From NCBI GenBank assembly GCA_025357835.1, contig JANYLM010000034.1, forward strand, positions 1-39,718: a stretch of 39,718 nucleotides of DNA, written 5' to 3'. The stretch comes from Gammaproteobacteria bacterium. Lineage in GTDB: Bacteria > Pseudomonadota > Gammaproteobacteria > Steroidobacterales > Steroidobacteraceae. Both the position numbers and the translations under genes were made by a program. Numbering within the stretch: position 1 is the stretch's first letter; each line of letters starts with the position of its first letter. Shown piece by piece: positions 8,254-16,894 of the stretch. Under the pieces are notes generated by a model that saw nothing but the letters and a program-made list of their open reading frames with translations, did not search any database and was not told the DNA's origin.

Positions 8254-9363
8254 TCAAGTCAGTGCGCCCACAAGCGATGCAACATGGTCGGCCAACGCTA
8301 GCGAGGCCGTCAGGCCCGGTGATTCCACACCAAAGAGATTCACGATGCCGGCGACTCCATGATCGGTCGGAGTTGAAACGCAAAAATCCGCCGCTGCTTC
8401 TCCCAACCCCGGCAGCTTGGGGCGAACTCCCGCATACGCCGGCGATAGTTGTCCGTCCGCAAGCTGCGGCCAATAGCGCCTGATGGCGCCGTAGAATTTT
8501 TCCGCGCGCGCCGCATCGACGGCGTAGTCGACCTCCTCGACCCATTCCACGTCCGGACCGAAGCGCACCTGCCCAGCCAAATCCAGGGTCATATGAATGC
8601 CGAGGCCGCCGGGTTCCGGTACCGGGTAAATCAGATGGCCAAACGGCGCTGACCCCAGGAGCGCGAAGTAGCTGCCCTTGGCATAGCGCACGCTGGGGAT
8701 TTGCCCGCGCGGAAAGCCGTCGATCGATGCCGCAACCTTGTGGGCCTCGAGACCCGCGCAATTGACGACGATTTGCGCGCGCAACACCGGGCGCGGCTCG
8801 GACTCGATGGAAATTTCGACCCCGCTCGATGTCGGCCGCAGCCGCGTAACCGCGGCGCCATAGGCGATTTGCCCGCCGTGAGCTTCCAAATCCGCCAACA
8901 GCGACAGCATGTAGGCGTGCGAGTCGATGATGCCCGTCGATGGTGAGCACAGCACAGCCTCGCAGCAGAGCGCCGGTTCGCTGCGTCGCGCCTGTTCTGC
9001 ACTCAGCCATTCGACATCGAAAACTCCATTGCCGCGTGCCAGAGATTCAATTGCGTGCAGCAGCGGGAGTTGTTCTTCGGCGGTGGCGACGATGTACTTT
9101 CCGCAACGCCGGTGTGCGATGCCTCTTTCGGTACAGTACCGGTACAAGAGATCCCGACCCGACACGCAGGTTCGTGCCTTCAGCGAACCAGGCCGGTAGT
9201 GAATGCCGGCATGAATGACTTCGCTGTTGCGCGAGCTGGTGTGCATGCCGAAATGCCGCTCGCGCTCCAGAATGAGGACGGCGCGCCCGTCGCGAGCTAG
9301 CGCTCGCGCCGCTGCCAGGCCGATCACGCCGGCGCCGATCACGATGCAATCCACCTCGTTCAC
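8254..9363 (-). CDS. FAD-dependent oxidoreductase, L-2-hydroxyglutarate oxidase (LhgO/L2HGDH)-like
   Basis: DAO-fold flavoenzyme (PF01266). The N-terminal Rossmann motif is GAGVIG at 10-15. NSEVIHAGIHY at 46-56, followed by PGSLKARTCVSGRDLLYRYC, is the signature of the L-2-hydroxyglutarate dehydrogenase/oxidase group. The length of 369 is slightly below the usual 390-420. The GTG start at 9363 has GGAG six bases upstream. It is the last gene of the IclR/TonB operon, 32 bases after a second flavoenzyme. The context (receptor plus amine oxidase) suggests catabolism of an imported compound; the actual substrate may differ from 2-hydroxyglutarate. Confidence 0.8.
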   Translation of the reverse strand: MNEVDCIVIGAGVIGLAAARALARDGRAVLILERERHFGMHTSSRNSEVIHAGIHYRPGSLKARTCVSGRDLLYRYCTERGIAHRRCGKYIVATAEEQLPLLHAIESLARGNGVFDVEWLSAEQARRSEPALCCEAVLCSPSTGIIDSHAYMLSLLADLEAHGGQIAYGAAVTRLRPTSSGVEISIESEPRPVLRAQIVVNCAGLEAHKVAASIDGFPRGQIPSVRYAKGSYFALLGSAPFGHLIYPVPEPGGLGIHMTLDLAGQVRFGPDVEWVEEVDYAVDAARAEKFYGAIRRYWPQLADGQLSPAYAGVRPKLPGLGEAAADFCVSTPTDHGVAGIVNLFGVESPGLTASLALADHVASLVGALT

Positions 9364-9395
9364 GTCACGCTCCGGCTCGAGTCCTTATAATGGAT

Positions 9396-10712
9396 TTATA
9401 TCGTACGCTTGGCACGGCCGATTCGTGCCGCGAACCTTGCCAGCCCATCGAGAGCGCGCAGGTACTGTATCGCCACGCGCACGCCGAAGCGGCTGAAACC
9501 ATGCAGGGGCATGGGCCGCATCGGCGTCACCGGAAAACCCAAGTCCCCCGCGGCCTCGCCCAGTAGCCGGCGCGCAAGCAGAGTGCCCATCACGGTGGCC
9601 ATGGCAACGCCGCGCCCGTTGTAGCCCAATCCAGCCACGATCCCTGGAGCCACCTCATGTAGATGCGGCAGATGATCGGGCGTCATGGCTACCAGACCCG
9701 CCCAAGTGTAGTCGAATGCGATGCCGGCCAACTGCGGATAAATTTCGCGCACGGCGCGATAGTGAAGACTGGCCGCCCGAGCCGGTGGCACGTCGCCGAA
9801 CACGCCGCGCGAGCCCATGATCAGGCGACCCTGCGCGTCCATTCGGAAATATCGTAGCAGCCGCCAGGTATCCGACACCGCCTGCCCCTGCGGCAGAATC
9901 GAGCGCCTCAGTTGGGGCGGCAGCGGCGCGGTGGCCACCTGCAAGGAGGGGACGGCAACGACGGTTCTGTGCAAGGGCTCAACGAATCGATCCGAGTAGG
10001 CGTTGGTCGCAAAAACAACTTGCTTGGACGTAACGCTGCCGTCGCGGGTGCGTATCAACCATTCGCCGCCGCGGCGTTCGAGATGAGTCGCGGCACTGTG
10101 CGTGAAAAGCCGCACACCGGCGCGCTGCGCCGCTGTGGCGAGGCCGCGCACATAGGCCAGCGGTTGCACGGTGCCGCCGCGGCGATCGATCAAACCGCCG
10201 TAGTAGCGCTGCGTGCCGGTCAGGCGCTCAGCCTCTGCTTGGCTCAAGCTCTCGACGGCGGCGCCGCGCGCCTGCCATTGGCGCACTCGCGTCCCGATCG
10301 GTCCAAGCGCGCTCTTCGACGCGGCGAGCTGCAGCCAACCATTGCGCACTGCTTCGCAGGCGATGCCATGCCTGCGAATGAGCTCGAACACGAGATCGGG
10401 ACCGGCGCCGACCGTCGCGACCAGCTTCGCCCCCAAGCCGCCGCCATACATGTCTTCGAGAGTCTGGGGATCGTATTTCAGGCCGGGGATTACCTGCCCG
10501 CCGTTGCGCCCGGACGCACCCTCACCCACGTCCATTGCATCGAGCACCACGACGTCACGGCTCGCCTCGCCCAGGTGCAGGGCCGCCGACAGGCCCGTGT
10601 AGCCTGCGCCGATCACCGCCACTTGCGCCCGGATCGAGTCGCGCAATGCCGCTATGGGCGCGAGCGGCTCAGCCGTCGCCGACCACAGCGACTTCTCACC
10701 CTGCGTGTTCAC
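9396..10712 (-). CDS. FAD-dependent amine oxidase (PuuB/OrdA-like, DAO family)
   Basis: A 438-residue flavoenzyme of the DAO superfamily. GAGYTG at 35-40 is the dinucleotide-binding loop. ASGRNGGQ at 66-73 is typical of gamma-glutamylputrescine oxidase-type enzymes that oxidise secondary or primary amines. The C-terminal FAD-contact segment GLGYNGRGVAMAT is present. The GTG start at 10712 lies seven bases after the TonB receptor stop with no good ribosome site, so it is probably translationally coupled. No putrescine-pathway gene is nearby, so the substrate is unknown. Confidence 0.8.
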   Translation of the reverse strand: MNTQGEKSLWSATAEPLAPIAALRDSIRAQVAVIGAGYTGLSAALHLGEASRDVVVLDAMDVGEGASGRNGGQVIPGLKYDPQTLEDMYGGGLGAKLVATVGAGPDLVFELIRRHGIACEAVRNGWLQLAASKSALGPIGTRVRQWQARGAAVESLSQAEAERLTGTQRYYGGLIDRRGGTVQPLAYVRGLATAAQRAGVRLFTHSAATHLERRGGEWLIRTRDGSVTSKQVVFATNAYSDRFVEPLHRTVVAVPSLQVATAPLPPQLRRSILPQGQAVSDTWRLLRYFRMDAQGRLIMGSRGVFGDVPPARAASLHYRAVREIYPQLAGIAFDYTWAGLVAMTPDHLPHLHEVAPGIVAGLGYNGRGVAMATVMGTLLARRLLGEAAGDLGFPVTPMRPMPLHGFSRFGVRVAIQYLRALDGLARFAARIGRAKRTI

Positions 10713-10719
10713 GTCAGAA

Positions 10720-13023
<2,304 letters not shown>

Positions 13024-13090
13024 GGCGTCATCTCCCTGGTTGCTGTGCTCTTCCCGAGGTACACGGTTTTCCAACTCACGGTTCTTACCT

Positions 13091-13120
13091 ATCGATTATC
13101 GATATATTTCAATCGATTAT
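13091..13120. promoter_or_regulatory. Candidate operator: ATCGATTAT direct repeat, 21-bp period
   Basis: ATCGATTAT occurs at 13091-13099 and again at 13112-13120, exactly 21 bp apart (two helical turns). A further ATCGAT is at 13098-13103. The repeats lie in an AT-rich island just downstream of the predicted start point of the receptor promoter. A repressor bound here could block transcription; the IclR protein encoded next door is the obvious candidate. Confidence 0.45.
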
Positions 13121-13126
13121 TCAAAT

Positions 13127-13155
13127 ACTGTAAGGGAGCCCGGGCGCTCAGTCAA
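13127..13155 (-). promoter_or_regulatory. Promoter of the TonB receptor operon
   Basis: TTGACT (13150-13155) and TACAGT (13127-13132) on the minus strand are separated by exactly 17 bases, a good sigma-70 match. It lies between iclR and the receptor and overlaps neither, giving a leader of roughly 100 bases. Confidence 0.55.
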
Positions 13156-13168
13156 ACGCTTAAAACTA

Positions 13169-14026
13169 CTAATCGCGGAAACGCGAAGCGCTGCCGCTCG
13201 AAGCCGCGCGCGCGGTCTCCAGCAGTACCGAGGAGAATTTGCTGCGCAGCTCATCCATGGTCCATCGGCTGGTCGGGCCGGAAATATTCACGGCCGCGAT
13301 CGGCCGTCCGTCATCGCCCAAGATGGCGGCGCCTATGGTGAGGTCGCCGCGATAGGCTTCCTGGTCGCCCCATGCGTAGCCCGCCCTGCGGGCCGCATCG
13401 ATGAGAGCCCCTATGCGGTCGGGATCGGTGGTGGTCATGGGAGTGAATTTGCGAATCACCGATCGGCGCACAATTTCATTCGCCTCGGCGGGCGGCAGCG
13501 CCGACAGGTAGGCACGGCCCGCCGCCGTGCAGTACATCGGCAAGCGATGCCCGATCGGCATATGAATGAAGAAGCGCTTGCGGCTCGGAAAGCGCGCGAT
13601 ATACACCATGTCAGTGTCGTCCGGCTCGGACAGACTGACCGATTCGCCGCTGGCTTGATTCAAATCCACCAGATGCGTCGTGGCCTGCTCGATGAGCGGA
13701 TGGCCCGTGAGGTAGGCATTCGCGAGGCTCAAAGAACGCGGCGACAACACCCAGCGCTTGAGCTGCAGGTCGCGGTGCAGATATCCAAGCCGCTCCAGGG
13801 TGTGCGTGCAACGCTGGGCCGAGCTCTTGGTCATGTCGGTCGCGACGGTGAGCTCGCCGAGATTGAGCGCCCGCCCCTTCTCGCCGAAGGCCTCGAGAAT
13901 GGCCAGTGCTTTTTCCACCGACTGGTTGTACAGCGGATCGCCTTTCTTCGCCGCAGCTTTCGCCGCGACGCGCTGCTTGCGCACGGCAAGCCTTGCGGCG
14001 CCGGCAAACTTTTTCTTCGCCGCCAT
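13169..14026 (-). CDS. IclR-family transcriptional regulator
   Basis: A 285-residue regulator. A lysine/alanine-rich N-terminal tail (1-30) precedes the winged-helix domain at about 33-90 (QSVEKALAILEAFG; LGELTVATDMTKSSAQRCTHTLERLGYL). The IclR effector domain follows (YIARFPSRKRFF, LPMYCTAAGRAYLS, GDLTIGAAI). The frame is open much further upstream, overlapping the preceding gene. The ATG at 14026, two bases after that gene's TAG, is the natural start and is probably translationally coupled. It likely controls the receptor/oxidase operon directly downstream. Confidence 0.88.
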   Translation of the reverse strand: MAAKKKFAGAARLAVRKQRVAAKAAAKKGDPLYNQSVEKALAILEAFGEKGRALNLGELTVATDMTKSSAQRCTHTLERLGYLHRDLQLKRWVLSPRSLSLANAYLTGHPLIEQATTHLVDLNQASGESVSLSEPDDTDMVYIARFPSRKRFFIHMPIGHRLPMYCTAAGRAYLSALPPAEANEIVRRSVIRKFTPMTTTDPDRIGALIDAARRAGYAWGDQEAYRGDLTIGAAILGDDGRPIAAVNISGPTSRWTMDELRSKFSSVLLETARAASSGSASRFRD

Positions 14027-14028
14027 GG

Positions 14029-14802
14029 CTAGGTCTGCGTCGCGGGCGCAGCTGTCGTCGCCATCGACAGCATCGCGGGCAGCAACACATTGGCGCCGGC
14101 CTCTAAATCGATGGGCAACGCGCTCTCCGCCTCGTTGTGGCTGAGCCCGCCGGCGCAAGGGACGAACACCATCGCAGTCGGCGCCACGGCGGATACATTG
14201 CAAGAGTCGTGACCGGCACCGCTGATCATCTCCAAGAAATTGAAGCCCAGGGCGGCCGTTGCGCTGCGCACCATATCCATGGGAGTGGGTCCCGCGTGCG
14301 CCTCTTGACCTGCGACGACTACCTCGTGCCGGCTCATATGCTGCACGCCCGTCACCACGCCGATGGTCTTGGCCTTCTGCTCGAGCACCGGCCCCTGCTC
14401 GATGTGGACTTCAAAGGAAGCTTTGACTGCCTGACGCGACAGCGGCGCGTCTGTCGGCACCCCCGCGCGCTCATTGAGGGTCTCGATCACTTCGAGTCCA
14501 GCCAGCACCCCATACACTCCGTCGAATTTCCCTCCAGTCGGCTGAGTGTCGAGGTGGCTCCCGGTCATTACCACCGGCAGAGCGTCTTCGCGCCCCGGGC
14601 GCCGCGCAAATAAATTCCCCACGGCATCGACCCGCACGCGGCAGCCGGCCGCCTCGGCCCAGCGTGACAGAAGTTTGCGCCCCGCCACATCGGCGTCGGT
14701 CAACGCCTGCCGATTGCAGCCACCGTGCGGCGTCGCCCCGATTTCCGCCATCTGCATCAGCCGCGACCACAATCGACCACCATTCACCCGCATCGAATTC
14801 AC
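14029..14802 (-). CDS. M20-family hydantoinase/carbamoylase, internally deleted (probably inactive)
   Basis: Matches Zn-dependent N-carbamoyl-L-amino-acid hydrolase / allantoate amidohydrolase / beta-ureidopropionase enzymes, normally about 410 residues; the open frame here gives 257-266. Numbered from the upstream GTG at 14829, it keeps GSHLDTQ (His92), GGKFDG (Asp103), HIEQGP (142-147), AHAGPTPMD, GAGHD (204-208) and GGLSHNE (His231). The segment with the metal/catalytic NEEG motif that should precede HIEQG is missing. So is most of the lid domain between TPMD and GAGHD. Both joints are in frame. Starts at 14829 (GTG), 14802 (GTG) and 14793 (ATG) are possible; 14802 has the best-placed AGGTG. 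It lies between mazF and iclR. Confidence 0.75.
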   Translation of the reverse strand: MNSMRVNGGRLWSRLMQMAEIGATPHGGCNRQALTDADVAGRKLLSRWAEAAGCRVRVDAVGNLFARRPGREDALPVVMTGSHLDTQPTGGKFDGVYGVLAGLEVIETLNERAGVPTDAPLSRQAVKASFEVHIEQGPVLEQKAKTIGVVTGVQHMSRHEVVVAGQEAHAGPTPMDMVRSATAALGFNFLEMISGAGHDSCNVSAVAPTAMVFVPCAGGLSHNEAESALPIDLEAGANVLLPAMLSMATTAAPATQT

Positions 14803-14837
14803 AAATTCACCTCGTTCCGGCCGCTGCACGATTTACC

Positions 14838-15179
14838 CTATTGTGCACCGATGAGAGCGAATATTTTCGCTCTGATCTCGGCAAGTTCCGCTGCCGTCGC
14901 CTTTCCCTTGCGCTTCGCTTTGCGAATTACCCAGTCAAGGCTGTTAACTTGATCCGAAAGTGCCACGCTCGGCCGGTTCCCAACGATCTTCACTTCAAAC
15001 GGATACCCCTTGATCTGTGTGGTCATTGGACAGCACAACATCAATCCAGTCTTGCCGTTATAACCCGATGGGCTGATGACCAATGCGGGCCGGTGACCTA
15101 CGTGTTCATGGCCTGCCTGTGGATCGAAATGCAGCCAAACAATATCGCCGACCTCCGGTACATAGCGACGCATCGTCAC
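14838..15179 (-). CDS. mazF: MazF-type endoribonuclease toxin
   Basis: A 113-residue PemK/MazF-fold toxin close to E. coli MazF. RYVPEVGDIVWLHFDPQAG, GHRPALVISP, TTQIKGYPFEV and ALSDQVNSLDW are all present. Arg30 and Thr53 correspond to the catalytic Arg29 and Thr52. It would cut mRNA at short specific sites, but the specificity cannot be read here. The GTG start overlaps the mazE stop (GTGA) and has AAGGAG five bases upstream; an ATG two codons in is an alternative. The toxin looks intact although its antitoxin gene is damaged. Confidence 0.92.
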   Translation of the reverse strand: MTMRRYVPEVGDIVWLHFDPQAGHEHVGHRPALVISPSGYNGKTGLMLCCPMTTQIKGYPFEVKIVGNRPSVALSDQVNSLDWVIRKAKRKGKATAAELAEIRAKIFALIGAQ

Positions 15180-15379
15180 AACAGCTCCTTCCCCAGCGGC
15201 GCGCCGAAATCAATCTCCGCATGCAGGTTCTGTGGCGTGATGCGGGCGAGCAAATGTTCGATGTCAAATTCGCGGTCTTTGATCGGCTCGATGACGATGC
15301 GCCCGCCCTCTTCGCGGATGTCGACGGGGGCGTCCACGCTCAGTCGAACGGCATCCATGATGCCGGCCGGAATTCGCAC
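15176..15379 (-). CDS. mazE: MazE-type antitoxin, N-terminus lost by point mutations
   Basis: The 67-residue frame from an internal GTG reads RIPAGIMDAVRLSVDAPVDIREEGGRIVIEP, then an acidic toxin-binding tail ending HAEIDFGAPLGKELL. Upstream in frame, 15380-15418 still spells R-T-V-V-K-stop-R-G-N-S-A-S, against the family's M-R-T-V-V-K-K-W-G-N-S-A-S. The ATG has become AGG, a Lys codon has become TAA and Trp has become Arg. The old ribosome site GGGAG remains six bases before the lost start. The first strand of the SpoVT/AbrB-type DNA-binding domain is therefore missing, while the MazF-binding tail is intact. Confidence 0.85.
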   Translation of the reverse strand: MRIPAGIMDAVRLSVDAPVDIREEGGRIVIEPIKDREFDIEHLLARITPQNLHAEIDFGAPLGKELL

Positions 15380-15439
15380 CGAGGCGCTGTTCCCCCGTTA
15401 TTTGACGACCGTGCGCCTGGGCTACTCCCTTTGTAGATT

Positions 15440-15488
15440 CAATGTAGATACATTAATACGTTACATCGTGTCAACAATGTAGATACAT
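15440..15488 (-). promoter_or_regulatory. mazEF promoter and palindromic operators
   Basis: On the minus strand a perfect -35 TTGACA (15469-15474) is followed after 18 bases by TATCTA (15445-15450). The palindrome ATGTAGATACAT occurs twice, at 15442-15453 (over the -10) and 15477-15488 (upstream of the -35). Each copy is part of an identical 14-mer, with starts at 15440 and 15475. This is the typical arrangement for autoregulation by an AbrB-fold antitoxin. Confidence 0.6.
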
Positions 15489-15506
15489 AGCTAAGGTGTC
15501 GACATC

Positions 15507-15518
15507 AATTTGCAAATT
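15507..15518. promoter_or_regulatory. Perfect palindrome AATTTGCAAATT before the MFS gene
   Basis: A 12-bp perfect palindrome 20 bases before the MFS start codon, between it and the mazEF operators. It contains TTGCAA, which with TACGAT (15535-15540) could act as -35/-10, though the spacer is 19. It may bind a regulator of the transporter. Confidence 0.35.
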
Positions 15519-15538
15519 CCGGCTGCAACTTCTGTACG

Positions 15539-16843
15539 ATGCGGCGAATGGCGATCTATCACGGCCGCAAAGTTCTTGCCGCGCTGTTCATGGCCGGATT
15601 CATGGTCTATGGCGGCGGCCTGTATTGCTTCGTACTGCTAGTTCCGCCCCTGACTCAGGAGTTTCACTGGAGCCGCGCTGCCACCGGCGGCCTCGTGACG
15701 GCATTCTGGCTGAGCGCGCCGCTGATCCTGCTCGGCGGTGCGGCAATCAAGCGCTTCGGCGCGACGCGTCTGCTGATCACCGGCATCGTCATCGAGGCCG
15801 TTTGCCTGGCCTTGTTGTCGACGGTCTCCACTTTCGGCGAAATGTACCTGTTGCGCGTCGCCATGGGCATCGGCAAGGTCATGTTCGCTGTGACCCTGCC
15901 CTACACCGTGTCGCGTTGGTTCCTGCGGCACTATTCGTTTGGCCTCGGGGTGGTCTGGGCAGGCTGGCATGTGGGCGGCATGGTGCTGGTGCCGCTCACC
16001 GGGGTCATCATCGCTCACTATGGTTGGCGCGCGGCCTGCCTCGCCATCGTCGCCGGCCTATTGACCATCGGCCTGGCGCCGGTTCTCGCGACCAAGGGCC
16101 GCCACTCGCCGCGCGAGTTCGGACTGGGATTGGACGGCGACTCGCTGCCACCCATCGCTGCCGTGCCCGCGATGTCGTCCACGGACGCGGCGATAGCGGC
16201 AGCGACCGCCGCGGCGGACTCGGCCGCGACGGCGAACCCCGCCGGATCCCTCAAGGATCTTCTCGGCTCGGCGACGTTCTGGATGATCGCCCTGACCACC
16301 CTGTTTTTCTACACTACGTACGGGGGACTGCTCACGCATCAACCCTCGATAGTCGAGGGCGCTGGCTTCTCGCCGCGACTTTCATCCATAGTCCTGGGGT
16401 CCACCGCGGGGTTCGCGGCCGTCGGCGGGATTGTCAGCGGCTGGCTCCTCGACCGCTTTTCGGTGCGCGCGGTGGGCATGGCCATGCACGTATTGCTGCT
16501 GGCGGGAGCCCTGTCCCTGCTGTGGGTGGCGCGAGATCATTCAGCCGCGGCACTGATCAGCTATGCCGCCTGTTTCGGCATTACCATCGGCGGCGGTGAC
16601 CTGTACTTCGTCGCGCTGCTGCGCAGCCGCTTTCCCGCGGTGAGCCTCGCCTATAGCTACAGTGCCTGGTATTTCTGCGAGATCCTGACGCTGTCACTGT
16701 CGGGCCCCGCGGCCGGGCGCGTCTTCGATCTCACGGGCAACTACGATCGCACTTTGGCACTGCTCGCCGGCAGCGCCCTGATCGCCTTGGTTCTATCCGC
16801 GGGTCTGCTGCGCTCCAAGCCCAACGCCCGTTCGCGGCAATGA
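15539..16843 (+). CDS. Major facilitator superfamily transporter
   Basis: A 434-residue inner-membrane protein with about 12 hydrophobic segments in two bundles. They are joined by an alanine-rich cytoplasmic linker (about 205-235). The loop AIKRFGATRLL and the repeat-like GWLLDRFSVRAVG in the second half are the usual MFS cytoplasmic motifs. It resembles monocarboxylate/oxalate-type MFS carriers, but the substrate is not evident. The start is ATG at 15539 or the fourth-codon ATG at 15548; neither has a ribosome site, and TACGAT at 15535-15540 would start RNA near 15548. It is divergent from mazEF and convergent with the CehA-like gene. Confidence 0.85.
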   Translation: MRRMAIYHGRKVLAALFMAGFMVYGGGLYCFVLLVPPLTQEFHWSRAATGGLVTAFWLSAPLILLGGAAIKRFGATRLLITGIVIEAVCLALLSTVSTFGEMYLLRVAMGIGKVMFAVTLPYTVSRWFLRHYSFGLGVVWAGWHVGGMVLVPLTGVIIAHYGWRAACLAIVAGLLTIGLAPVLATKGRHSPREFGLGLDGDSLPPIAAVPAMSSTDAAIAAATAAADSAATANPAGSLKDLLGSATFWMIALTTLFFYTTYGGLLTHQPSIVEGAGFSPRLSSIVLGSTAGFAAVGGIVSGWLLDRFSVRAVGMAMHVLLLAGALSLLWVARDHSAAALISYAACFGITIGGGDLYFVALLRSRFPAVSLAYSYSAWYFCEILTLSLSGPAAGRVFDLTGNYDRTLALLAGSALIALVLSAGLLRSKPNARSRQ

Positions 16844-16877
16844 CTATCCCCTAAGTCGGCCGTCCTGGCGAATTGAA

Positions 16878-16893
16878 CGACGCGCACGCGTCG
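16878..16893. terminator. Palindromic hairpin between convergent genes
   Basis: CGACGC / GCGTCG with a GCAC loop between the MFS stop (16843) and the CehA-like stop (16895). It is symmetric and lacks a T-tract on either side, so it is at best a weak bidirectional terminator. Confidence 0.3.
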
Positions 16894-16894
16894 C

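Noticed and set aside
15432..15488. CRISPR-like repeats (TGTAGAT three times)
   Set aside because: Too short and too few; the palindromes fit operators of mazEF.
15496..16599. 367-codon frame overlapping the MFS gene on the same strand
   Set aside because: Arg/Gly-rich with no hydrophobic segments; the overlapping frame gives a complete 12-helix transporter.
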